Part shown: piece by piece, positions 25,318 through 33,763 of the stretch
How positions within the stretch are numbered: the stretch's first letter is position 1
Layout of the letters: the number at the start of each line of letters is the position of its first letter
Made by a program: the position numbers and the translations under genes
From: JAKAGE01 sp035541415
GTDB lineage: Bacteria; Patescibacteriota; Minisyncoccia; UBA6257; 2-01-FULL-56-20
Direction: 5' to 3'
DNA: 64,000 nt
Assembly: GCA_035541415.1 (NCBI GenBank)
Contig: DATKNI010000030.1
Coordinates: 1 to 64,000, forward strand
Notes under the pieces: generated by a model
Database searches by the model: none
What the model was told of the DNA's origin: nothing
What the model saw: only the letters and a program-made list of their open reading frames with translations

Positions 25318-26316
25318 ATGAACGACCAACCCCAAAACAAAGCTCCCCGGATCTCGATTTTGATGCCGTCGTGGAATGCGGAAAAATATGTTGCGAGCAC
25401 GCTCGATACGATCGTCATGCAGTCGTTCACGGATTGGGAAGCGATCGTTATGGATGGCGGATCCAAAGATCGGACTGTGGAAATTGCCCGCGGATACCAG
25501 AAGAAATATCCGAATATCCGCATATTTTCTGAGCCGGACGAAGGTCCATATCATGCAATCCACAAAGCTGCCCTTGCCGCGCGGGGCGAATTTTTAGTTG
25601 AAATGTGTTTTTCGGATGGCTATCTCGATAAGGATTGGTTTGCGAAGTGCGTTGCCGCGATGGATGCCGACCCGGAACTTTCGCTCGTGTGGGGCATTCC
25701 TTTTGACATGACGGAAGAAGGAGAGCTCAAAGGCCCAAGTTATGTATATGCCCGTTTCCTTCCAGATGAATACCGGGCGAAAAGCCCCAAAACCCCAGTG
25801 CTCAAAAAATTTATTAAGAAAATCGACGTTCGCCGTCCGTCGTCAATTTTGCGCGTAATCAAAAAAATCAATCCCACAAACGCGCGCATGGCGATCCACA
25901 TGTTCAAACACGAAGAGCCAAAAAACAAAGAGGCATGGTTCCTCTATTGGCTCGAAACCGGAACAATTTTTCCGGATCTCAACATGTTCATGACAAAGAA
26001 AGTCTTTTTTGATTGCATGGAGCCATATGTCATGGGAACCCGTGAGACTGGCGATTGGATGCAATTTTATTTCAACTTCAACACCAAAGGATTCCTCTCG
26101 CGATGCATTCCGGTTCCGGCAAACTTCGGCCGCGTGCATGAAGGATCGGTGAGCGATCGTGTGAGAGGGTACAACGACGAGAAGCATCGTCGATATATAA
26201 AAATGGTCGTCGAGTTTGAGAAAAAGACACTATCACATCCCGGACAATTTTCGTTCGTCGATCGCGAAGGAAATCCGGTGCGGACGCTCGCCGACTACCA
26301 AGGAGGGCCCCGATAA
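25318..26316 (+). CDS. GT2 family glycosyltransferase
   Basis: A 332-residue inverting glycosyltransferase of the GT-A fold. N-terminal ISILMPSWNAEKYVASTLDTI and VMDGGSKDRTVEIA are the nucleotide-binding motifs. The region PDEGPYHAIHKAALAARGE matches the WcaA-like subgroup that usually reads SD-x-G-x-YDA. The expected DxD metal motif is weak here (CFSDGYLD), which is unusual. No membrane segment is present. It probably adds one sugar of the repeat unit; donor unknown. Confidence 0.82.
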   Translation: MNDQPQNKAPRISILMPSWNAEKYVASTLDTIVMQSFTDWEAIVMDGGSKDRTVEIARGYQKKYPNIRIFSEPDEGPYHAIHKAALAARGEFLVEMCFSDGYLDKDWFAKCVAAMDADPELSLVWGIPFDMTEEGELKGPSYVYARFLPDEYRAKSPKTPVLKKFIKKIDVRRPSSILRVIKKINPTNARMAIHMFKHEEPKNKEAWFLYWLETGTIFPDLNMFMTKKVFFDCMEPYVMGTRETGDWMQFYFNFNTKGFLSRCIPVPANFGRVHEGSVSDRVRGYNDEKHRRYIKMVVEFEKKTLSHPGQFSFVDREGNPVRTLADYQGGPR

Positions 26317-26341
26317 ATAAAGGGCGGCGGCAGGGGATTCG

Positions 26342-27511
26342 TCAACGACCGATGATCGATTTGATTGCCGCTTTCACAGTCGGCGACTTCAGCGCCGTTT
26401 TTTTAAGATTGTTTGCAATCGCACGTTTTGCAGAGGCGCTCCGGTCTTGTCTGAAAATTGCATCCCGGTAAGGAGCCACCGCCTCGATTGCCTTCTTATT
26501 CGCATACCAGAGTTTTTTCCGTCCATCAATTGAATAACATGTCAGATATTTTGAAAGGATGGATTTGATGGAGGTGAGAACCTTGACCCCCTTTTCGACA
26601 TAAGCGAGATCGTCATAGACCGTGTCGTGGTTTTCTTCATACAGCAAGCCCTTTTCGGCGATGGTTGATCCGATGATGCCAGCGTATTCATCAACCTGAT
26701 TTCGCGTCATTTCCCCGAACGAGCCGGTGTTGATAATGAGGTCGAATTTTGTGACATTGACAAGGTCCTGAGCCAGAAAATTCGGCACGAAAGTAAAGCG
26801 GCTTCCCTTTGGATCGAGAACCGATTTGTCGCGGCCGTCGTAGATCGATTTCTCATCCACATACTGCGGCATTGTGACTTGCAGATAGATGGAAGAAAAG
26901 AAAAGCGATTCGGCGAGGTCAATCATATAGTAGCGCGCATTAGGCAAAAGCTCTTTTAGCTTATAGGCGAGCGCTCCGTAGCCGCTTCCAATCTCGAGTA
27001 TTTTTGGCTCCTCAAGTGTTGCCAGGCGATCAAGCACGCCCTCGAAATATAATGCGGAAATATGCTTTTGATACATAAGCGTATCATCATTCACGATGCC
27101 GCCATTTATAACCCACCCGCACTCTGCCATGATCCGCGGTGGACGATAAATATATTTGTCGGGAAGGCCTGCGGTCTTTTTCTTATAGGCTTTCAATAAT
27201 TTTTTGGGGACGACGTTGTGGTGGGCGATTGTGTAGGGGAGCAGGGAATTACCGGGAAAAAGATACGTGTGCAAGCGCCAGGTGTTTACAACCTCATACG
27301 TCGGGTTAAAACAATATGCCATAAGCTGGATCAGGTCCCAGATAAAATTTGGATCGACCGTGCCAGGATTGGACGTCTCCCGCTCTGCTATGAGTTTGCC
27401 ACGATGGGCAATGATACTTCTTAGTTTTCCCGCCAAGAGTGATGCCTTGCGATAGTCTTCCTGCGAAATACTCGGGAAATTTTCCTCGAAGAGCTTTTTG
27501 CTGTTCTCCAT
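26342..27511 (-). CDS. Putative sugar O-methyltransferase
   Basis: A 389-residue protein with a long helical N-terminal part and a class I SAM-dependent methyltransferase core (PKILEIGSGYGALAYKLKEL, then YYMIDLAE and LIINTGSFGEM). This architecture matches the family often annotated as putative sugar O-methyltransferase in glycan loci. The C-terminal 50 residues are rich in Lys and Ala. It is on the opposite strand to its neighbours, convergent with the GT2 gene and divergent from the next one. Confidence 0.75.
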   Translation of the reverse strand: MENSKKLFEENFPSISQEDYRKASLLAGKLRSIIAHRGKLIAERETSNPGTVDPNFIWDLIQLMAYCFNPTYEVVNTWRLHTYLFPGNSLLPYTIAHHNVVPKKLLKAYKKKTAGLPDKYIYRPPRIMAECGWVINGGIVNDDTLMYQKHISALYFEGVLDRLATLEEPKILEIGSGYGALAYKLKELLPNARYYMIDLAESLFFSSIYLQVTMPQYVDEKSIYDGRDKSVLDPKGSRFTFVPNFLAQDLVNVTKFDLIINTGSFGEMTRNQVDEYAGIIGSTIAEKGLLYEENHDTVYDDLAYVEKGVKVLTSIKSILSKYLTCYSIDGRKKLWYANKKAIEAVAPYRDAIFRQDRSASAKRAIANNLKKTALKSPTVKAAIKSIIGR

Positions 27512-27577
27512 AATTCCCTTATTATATCATCAGTTTTCGGTTAGCTGCTAGTATGTCTTGCCGTGTATAATATAGTG

Positions 27578-28417
27578 GTGAAAACCACCGTCGTAAGCAT
27601 CCTTATGCCGACCTATAATCGCGTCGGCCTCCTCGAGCGGTCCATCAAAAGCATCCTGCGGCAGTCGTTTGCCGATTTTGAATTGCTCATCGTGAACGAC
27701 GCCTCGACCGACGGCACAAAGGCATACCTCGACTCGCTTGCCGCGCACGATGCGCGCGTGCGGCCGATCCATAACGCCCGCAACAACTATCCGGATATTT
27801 CAAAAAATTTGAACGAAGGCCTCATGCAGGCGCGCGGCAAATATATCGCGCGGCTTGATGACGACGATTATTGGTGCGATGACGAAAAATTGCAAAAACA
27901 AGTTTCATTCCTCGATTCGCATCCCGATTATATGATCGTCGGCGGAGGAACGATCGTGATCGACGAAAACGATACGGAGCGGTTCCGGTATTTGAAACTC
28001 GAAACGGATGAAGCGATCCGCAGCAAGGCGCTTTTTGCAAATCCATTCACGCATTCCACGGTGATGTTCCGCCGCGAGGATGCCGTTGCCGTCGGCGGAT
28101 ATGGCAACTTCAAAAATGCGGAAGATTGGGAGTTGTGGCTCAAGCTCGGCGTGCGCGGGAAGTTCTATAACTTCCAGGAATATTTTGTGCGTTATCTGCT
28201 CACCTCGCAAAGCAAAACATTTTTATTCAAGCGTTCGCAATCGGAGGAAATATTAAAAATTATTAAAGCGCACCGGAACGAATATCCCAACTTTCTTGGC
28301 GGTTACCTGCTGAATTTCGGCCAGTATTGCTACAGTTTATTGCCCGACGGCTTGCGCAATGCCCTCTACAACACGCTCTCGCGCGCCAAGCGCACGGTAT
28401 TCTCTTCGCAATCATAA
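27578..28417 (+). CDS. GT2 family glycosyltransferase, GTG start
   Basis: A 279-residue GT-A transferase: VSILMPTYNRVGLLERSIKSI, NDASTDGTKAYL, and the acidic metal site in ARLDDDDYWCD; the second half ends in hydrophobic helices. A GTG start at 27575 or 27578 is most likely because a perfect TATAAT (27566-27571) lies only 4-7 nt upstream, so an earlier GTG at 27563 would be inside the promoter. The mRNA is probably leaderless. Followed by gmhB. Confidence 0.85.
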   Translation: MKTTVVSILMPTYNRVGLLERSIKSILRQSFADFELLIVNDASTDGTKAYLDSLAAHDARVRPIHNARNNYPDISKNLNEGLMQARGKYIARLDDDDYWCDDEKLQKQVSFLDSHPDYMIVGGGTIVIDENDTERFRYLKLETDEAIRSKALFANPFTHSTVMFRREDAVAVGGYGNFKNAEDWELWLKLGVRGKFYNFQEYFVRYLLTSQSKTFLFKRSQSEEILKIIKAHRNEYPNFLGGYLLNFGQYCYSLLPDGLRNALYNTLSRAKRTVFSSQS

Positions 28418-28443
28418 ATTCGTATTACAATTGAGGAGTAACC

Positions 28444-29013
28444 ATGGACGACACCATAGCATTGGCATTTCTTGACCAGGACGGCGTGATCACAAAAGAA
28501 GTCCACCATCTCCATCGCATGGAAGATTTGGAAATTCTTCCGAATGTCGCGAAGGCGATCCGCGCAATCCGGGCGAAAGGATTTAAGATTGCCGTCATCA
28601 CGAACCAAGCCGCTGTTGCAAAAGGGATTGTCGAGCTCGATCAGGTTCTCGCCCTCCAAAAAGAAATCGTGCGCCGGCTTGCCGACGAGGGCGCCGTCAT
28701 CGATGGCTATTTTTATTGCCCCCATCATCCGCAAGGGACGGTCGAGCCGTACAACCGTGAATGCGACTGCCGCAAGCCGGAGCCTGGCATGTTCAAAAGG
28801 GCGGCCGTAGAGTTCCAAGAAAAATTCGGCAAAAAAGTCGATTTCTCGGCGAGTGTTACGGTCGGTGATAAGACAGGCGATATCCTTGCCGGGCAAGCGG
28901 TCGGAACGCGGACCGTTTTGGTAGAGACCGGCTACGGCGGCAAAGACGGCGTGCACGAGGCAACCCCTGATTTCGTCGCCAAAGACCTCTTTGATGCGGT
29001 TCAGTACTTCTAA
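28444..29013 (+). CDS. gmhB: D-glycero-D-manno-heptose 1,7-bisphosphate 7-phosphatase
   Basis: A 189-residue HAD phosphatase. The nucleophile motif is FLDQDGVI (Asp11, Asp13), motif II is VITNQAAVAKG, and motif III/IV is VGDKTGDILAG. The zinc-binding insert CPHHPQG...ECDCRKPEPG is diagnostic of GmhB. GAGGAG lies 8 nt before the ATG. It removes the C7 phosphate before guanylylation by the next gene product. Confidence 0.92.
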   Translation: MDDTIALAFLDQDGVITKEVHHLHRMEDLEILPNVAKAIRAIRAKGFKIAVITNQAAVAKGIVELDQVLALQKEIVRRLADEGAVIDGYFYCPHHPQGTVEPYNRECDCRKPEPGMFKRAAVEFQEKFGKKVDFSASVTVGDKTGDILAGQAVGTRTVLVETGYGGKDGVHEATPDFVAKDLFDAVQYF

Positions 29014-29080
29014 CCGTATAACCAAGAGCAAATCCCCGTGGGATTGATAATATTTCACAAATCTGTTTAATATATAGCGT

Positions 29081-29800
29081 ATGAAAGGCGTTATTCTCGC
29101 AGGTGGAAACGGAACCCGATTGCGTCCAGTGACCTTCGAAATTCCCAAACCCCTCATCACGATTAAGAAAAAGCCGCTCATCAATTATAATCTCGATCTT
29201 CTGACCGCGGCGCATGTTGACGACGTCAAGGTGATTATTCGTCCGCAGGACGATCCGGATTACAAGCGCTGGCTCCGCGAATATGCGCCCCACTATCCTT
29301 CGATGAACATCGAGCTTATCCTCGAATCGGAGCCGATGGGGACGCTCGGCTATGTTTTCCATCATCTCCAATCGTGGATCGGCAAGGATGATGTGTTTGT
29401 GGTGAACGGCGACGTGATCCACAAAGGCGTCGACGTGAAAGCGATGCTCAAGCACCACGGCACGATTGGCATGCCCGCGACGATCGCGCTCATCAAAGTG
29501 GATCGTCCCGACGATTATGGCACGGCAGTTCTTGACGGCCACACCATTACTGAATTTGCGGAAAAAAAGAAAGGCCTTCCCGCCGGCCTTGTAAACGCTG
29601 GCCTCTACATGATCACGAACAAGGCGCTGAAGCACATTGCGGAAGCCGGCGTCACCGGTCCGAAATATTTAATGTTTGAAAAAGAGATGTTCCCGGTGCT
29701 CGCAAACAGCAAGAAACTCGGCGGCTTTGTTGCCGACGGCGGCATGTTCTACGATTGCGGCACGTTTGAACGCTGGGAGAAGGCGATCAACGAAGTTTAA
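29081..29800 (+). CDS. hddC: D-glycero-alpha-D-manno-heptose 1-phosphate guanylyltransferase-like
   Basis: A 239-residue nucleotidyltransferase: MKGVILAGGNGTRLRPVTF holds the nucleotide-binding loop, EIPKPLITI the catalytic Lys, and VVNGDVIHKGVD the metal-binding Asp. The length equals HddC-type and mannose-1-phosphate guanylyltransferases without the C-terminal domain. Directly after gmhB it is best read as HddC, giving GDP-heptose; a general sugar nucleotidyltransferase cannot be ruled out. Its stop codon overlaps the convergent flippase stop by 3 nt. Confidence 0.85.
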   Translation: MKGVILAGGNGTRLRPVTFEIPKPLITIKKKPLINYNLDLLTAAHVDDVKVIIRPQDDPDYKRWLREYAPHYPSMNIELILESEPMGTLGYVFHHLQSWIGKDDVFVVNGDVIHKGVDVKAMLKHHGTIGMPATIALIKVDRPDDYGTAVLDGHTITEFAEKKKGLPAGLVNAGLYMITNKALKHIAEAGVTGPKYLMFEKEMFPVLANSKKLGGFVADGGMFYDCGTFERWEKAINEV

Positions 29801-31305
29801 ACAATCGGTGCTGCCGGATCCTGCGTGGGAAAGATGAGCCGCTTCATTTCAATGAGGAGCGGCTCCCGGAAAAGGCGCAAAGCTCCAAAGAAAACGATCA
29901 CCGAAATGACGATGGTTGCTATCACGTTCAGATGGGCAAAATAAAGGCCAAGGGTGACAAGGCCCATGGCTGCGCTCGCGAAGACGATCTTTTTGAGATG
30001 CGGTGCCACTTCGAAGTAATTAAGTTTTTTCATGATATGCCAGAGATACCAGTTGGTCACGATCTGCGTGATGAGGGTTCCGATGGCAGATCCCGTCATG
30101 CCGAACGGCGGAATGAGGATGATGTCGAGCGCTACGTTCAACGCGCCAGCGATAGCGGAGGTGATAATGAGGCTCCGCTGGTGGTTGTAGGCGAATATGG
30201 CGTTGCTCACGATCGTCGCGGGGAAGTCGACGATCATTGTGAGCATGAGGATTTTGAACGCCAGGCTGCCTGATGCGTATGCGCCGCCAAAGATGAACGT
30301 CATGATGGGGGTTCCCAGAATGAAACCGCCGATCGCGAGCGGAAGGGAGCCAATGAAGACGATGCTCACGGCCCGCTCCAGCGCCGCGCGGAAGCGCTCA
30401 TTGTCTTTGCCCGCAAGGCGCGAGAAAAGCGGCAGGGTGCTGAATTGGATAACGGTGGGAACAAGATAGAGCACCTGCACGACGCGGATGGCGGCGGAGT
30501 AGATGCCGACTTCCGAAGCGCTCCGCATCCAGCTCAAGATGAGAATGTCGGCGTTCGTGAGGAGAAGGCCGAGCGCGCTCGTTACGGCAAACGGCCACGC
30601 CGCCTTGAGAACGGGGGAGACGAGCGAGGACGTGAAATGCCGCGAAAGATCTTTGAAGTACGTGCGAATGATGATGATTGCAAGCGATATGCCGAGGATG
30701 TCTCCCCCAACGTATGCCCACGCAAGCGATGACGGCGCTTTTACGAGCGTTATAAAAAGGAATCCAAAAAGGAGAATGCCGATATTCGTGAGGATGAATA
30801 TCGCCGCGTCATACTCCATGTGCTCCATGCCGCGCGCAACGGATGTGAAGAAGTCGCGAAGCGTGTCGAGGGCGAGGATGATGGCGACGATCGGGAGCAG
30901 TGCCTTTGCTCCGGGCAGGGTCGAAAAGAACGGGGCAATAAAGATGATGACGCCAACGCCCACGAGCATGAGGACGATTTTCATGGCGAACGTCGTCGAG
31001 AAAAGCTTGTGGCGGTCCTCGTCGTCCGATTTTGCGATATCGCGCATGAGGATGCCGTTCAGGCCCGGATCCATGAAAAGCGTGAGGAAGCCGGAGAGCG
31101 TGATGGCGTAGGAAAACACGCCCCATCCTTCGGTGCCGAGGACGCGGGCGCCATAAATGACGATGGCGGCTTTGATAAATCGTCCGCCAAAATTGGAGAC
31201 CGAAAGCCAAAAGCTGTTTTTGGCGATGGTCTGTTTCGCCGATTCATTCTTGAAAAGAAATGCCTTGATGCGGGCGGAAAACGGCGGTCGAGCTTCTGAT
31301 TCCAT
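29797..31305 (-). CDS. Polysaccharide flippase (Wzx/MATE-like)
   Basis: A 502-residue polytopic membrane protein with 12-14 helices of the polysaccharide biosynthesis/MurJ-MATE superfamily. Characteristic segments are NSFWLSVSNFGGRFIKAAIVI, LGTEGWGVFSYAIT and DPGLNGILMRDIA near the N-terminus. It should move the undecaprenyl-linked glycan across the membrane. ATG 31305 is chosen because a TACACT box lies 8 nt upstream; the in-frame extension upstream is basic and non-conserved. Confidence 0.87.
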   Translation of the reverse strand: MESEARPPFSARIKAFLFKNESAKQTIAKNSFWLSVSNFGGRFIKAAIVIYGARVLGTEGWGVFSYAITLSGFLTLFMDPGLNGILMRDIAKSDDEDRHKLFSTTFAMKIVLMLVGVGVIIFIAPFFSTLPGAKALLPIVAIILALDTLRDFFTSVARGMEHMEYDAAIFILTNIGILLFGFLFITLVKAPSSLAWAYVGGDILGISLAIIIIRTYFKDLSRHFTSSLVSPVLKAAWPFAVTSALGLLLTNADILILSWMRSASEVGIYSAAIRVVQVLYLVPTVIQFSTLPLFSRLAGKDNERFRAALERAVSIVFIGSLPLAIGGFILGTPIMTFIFGGAYASGSLAFKILMLTMIVDFPATIVSNAIFAYNHQRSLIITSAIAGALNVALDIILIPPFGMTGSAIGTLITQIVTNWYLWHIMKKLNYFEVAPHLKKIVFASAAMGLVTLGLYFAHLNVIATIVISVIVFFGALRLFREPLLIEMKRLIFPTQDPAAPIV

Positions 31306-31379
31306 GGTTATTAGTGTACCGCAACCGCGGGACTTTCGCATTTTAGAATTTTTTAATCTCCGACGTGCTAGGGTTTCAT

Positions 31380-33632
31380 ATGCTTTATTTTTTACGGAAT
31401 GCAATTGCGGTGGCAGCCACCGTTAGCTTCGCCTTTTTCGTGTTGTGTCCGGCCGTTCATGCCGACGCTCCGGCAACGGCGACGGCTATGTTTTTTAACC
31501 AGCTCGACGACTCGTCGAATTCGGTGGGAAGCTGGTACAACGACAATTGGTATCAGCTTGGCCGGGGATTCGCCGGCACCATCAACGCCATAACACTCGA
31601 AGGAATGGTCGACGCCGATATGTTTTCCGCCTCCGAAATCTATCTCAAAGAATTCGAGGATCAAAATTATACGCGTCTCGTAACGACCTACACGATTTCC
31701 GACAATGCTCCTTTCGATCATGACGGCTTCAAAAAAATAACTTTCGACCACCTTTCAATCCCGATCAACCCGAGCCATTATTACCGCCTCGATACGTTTC
31801 AAAATCGACAAAATACGAGCGTGATTCTCAAGGGGACGCCCGGCCTCGGTACGGCCATGCGGGACTGGTTTGTCTATGGCACGGGAAAAGTGGAAAGCAC
31901 CTATCCGTTTTATCCCTACGTCATCGTCACCGGACAATTCCTCGAACCGCTCGTCATCGTGCCCGGCGTGATGGGGTCGGAACTCAGCGCTTCAGGGACC
32001 GATCTTTCGGCGGGCAAGCAGTATTGGCCCGATGTGACCGATATGGTGAATTCGGACGACGACGCATATCTCAATGCGCTTGCATTGGATGCGAACGGCA
32101 TGCAGGTTGCGGGAAAGGAAATGGCCGCGAGCGACATCGTGCGAGAGGCCACGGGAACCTACAACCGCCTTGTGGTGCCGATACCGATCGACGAAAAAAT
32201 ATACGGGGATCTCATCGCGCAATTCGTAAACGACGGCTATCACGAAGGAGAAAATCTTTTTGTTGCGCCGTACGATTGGCGCTTGGATCTCGCATCGTCT
32301 GCCCAAGCGGTGGGCGGCGTGATCCAAAACGCCGTGGCACATTCGCCCGACGGGAAAGTCAATATTATCGCCCATAGCATGGGCGGGCTGGCCATAAAAC
32401 AATACCTGGCGGGGGTTGCCGACGCGTCGTTCATCCATAAGCTGATCCTTTCCGGAGTTCCGCAGCTTGGCTCGCCAATGATATTTAAAACATTGGAGTA
32501 CGGCGACAACCTTGGGTTTTCGGTTGGACCATTCGACATTCTGAATCCCACGGAAGTGAAATCGATTGCGCAAAATATGCCGGGCATCTACGAACTTTTG
32601 CCGTCGCGGCGTTTTGTCTCGGTTGATGGCGGCTATGTTTCGCGCGACTCGCATGATGCGAATGGAAATGTTTCCACGCAAGCGCTTGGATTCGACGACA
32701 CCAACGCATTCCTCCTTGCAAACCCCGGTGATTCGCGGAACGCGAGCCTGCTTTCGAGAGCCGACCAGTTCCATGCCGGACTCGACGCCCAGCCGATAGT
32801 AGGGTCTACGGGCGCCGCTGCCGCCGGCACGGAAATCATAAACGTGGTCGGCTGCGAGAACCCCACGCCCTCGCGCTACGACGTGCACGATGACGGTTCG
32901 ATCGACGTTGATTGGGCGAACGGGGACGGCAGCGTCCCGGTTGATTCGGCCATGAACCTTGCAAATGGCTATGAAAATTATTTTGTTTTGAACTCGGAAA
33001 ATGGCGTTGACCACGAAGGCCTGGTCCGAGATTCTCCCATGCTCGCGTTTCTTCAAGGAGCCATTGACGGCACGCTCCCGTCGCTCGCGCTCCAATCGCT
33101 CGGCATGTCGACGGCAACGGAAGATTGCCTCGCGGGCCGCGGCGCCGATCGTCCTGCGACATTCGCGGTGAGCGCTTCGGGATCGAGCACGATCGATGTT
33201 TACGATGCCGCAGGCAATCACGTGGGAGTGAATGCCGCGGGCGACGTCGATCTCCAAATTCCCGGGAGCTCCTACGACACGATTGGCGGCACCACGGTTG
33301 TGACGCTGCGGGCGCCGAGCACGACTGCGGCAAGCGGCGCCTATTCGGTGACGGTCAAAAAATCAAAGACGGCATCGTCAAAAACAAAGGTTTCGGTGAA
33401 GGCGTACGATAGCGCCGTGAATGTCGTCACGACAACGGTTTTCTCCGACGTTCCGCTCGATGCGCCGTCGTCATCGGCCACACTCACGATTCGAGCAACA
33501 TCCACCCCCATCCTCACGGTCGATGAGGATGCCGCAGGGGCGGCTGCGACCGGCACGGTAATTGCGCCTGACGGCGCTCTCAGTTCGGCGGAGCTTCCGC
33601 TCACGGCTGCCTGCGTTCAGATAAAAACATAA
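31380..33632 (+). CDS. Secreted LCAT-family lipase/acyltransferase
   Basis: A 750-residue protein with an N-terminal signal peptide (hydrophobic run to about residue 24, cleavage near VHADA). The alpha/beta-hydrolase domain shows the LCAT oxyanion motif IVPGVMGSEL, the nucleophile elbow IAHSMGGLAIKQYL, Asp in NGDGSVPVDSA and His in VDHEGLV. The first ~180 residues look like a beta-rich binding domain, and the C-terminal ~170 residues are Ser/Thr/Ala-rich beta repeats. It may deacylate or transacylate host or own lipids at the cell surface. Divergent from the flippase gene; a short membrane peptide follows 2 nt later. Confidence 0.82.
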   Translation: MLYFLRNAIAVAATVSFAFFVLCPAVHADAPATATAMFFNQLDDSSNSVGSWYNDNWYQLGRGFAGTINAITLEGMVDADMFSASEIYLKEFEDQNYTRLVTTYTISDNAPFDHDGFKKITFDHLSIPINPSHYYRLDTFQNRQNTSVILKGTPGLGTAMRDWFVYGTGKVESTYPFYPYVIVTGQFLEPLVIVPGVMGSELSASGTDLSAGKQYWPDVTDMVNSDDDAYLNALALDANGMQVAGKEMAASDIVREATGTYNRLVVPIPIDEKIYGDLIAQFVNDGYHEGENLFVAPYDWRLDLASSAQAVGGVIQNAVAHSPDGKVNIIAHSMGGLAIKQYLAGVADASFIHKLILSGVPQLGSPMIFKTLEYGDNLGFSVGPFDILNPTEVKSIAQNMPGIYELLPSRRFVSVDGGYVSRDSHDANGNVSTQALGFDDTNAFLLANPGDSRNASLLSRADQFHAGLDAQPIVGSTGAAAAGTEIINVVGCENPTPSRYDVHDDGSIDVDWANGDGSVPVDSAMNLANGYENYFVLNSENGVDHEGLVRDSPMLAFLQGAIDGTLPSLALQSLGMSTATEDCLAGRGADRPATFAVSASGSSTIDVYDAAGNHVGVNAAGDVDLQIPGSSYDTIGGTTVVTLRAPSTTAASGAYSVTVKKSKTASSKTKVSVKAYDSAVNVVTTTVFSDVPLDAPSSSATLTIRATSTPILTVDEDAAGAAATGTVIAPDGALSSAELPLTAACVQIKT

Positions 33633-33634
33633 CC

Positions 33635-33751
33635 ATGTCCCGCAAGGTCAAAATATGGATCATCGGCATAGCCATCGTGATCATAGCGATTCTCGTAGCC
33701 GCCTATTATACGATTCCATTGTTCGTCCATCTTGACGGATTCGCATCGTAA
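33635..33751 (+). CDS. Small single-span membrane protein (38 residues)
   Basis: A short frame from ATG 33635 to TAA 33751, starting 2 nt after the LCAT lipase gene. It encodes a basic N-terminus (MSRKVK), one hydrophobic helix of about 20 Ile/Val/Ala residues and a short tail ending in DGFAS. The tight spacing and clean membrane helix make it a likely real gene, perhaps an accessory of the lipase. No family recognised. Confidence 0.55.
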   Translation: MSRKVKIWIIGIAIVIIAILVAAYYTIPLFVHLDGFAS

Positions 33752-33763
33752 AAACGGATCGTA

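Noticed and set aside
31992..33257. 421-codon minus-strand frame inside the LCAT lipase gene
   Set aside because: Composition is Arg/His/Ile-rich with no motif; the plus frame has a signal peptide and catalytic triad.
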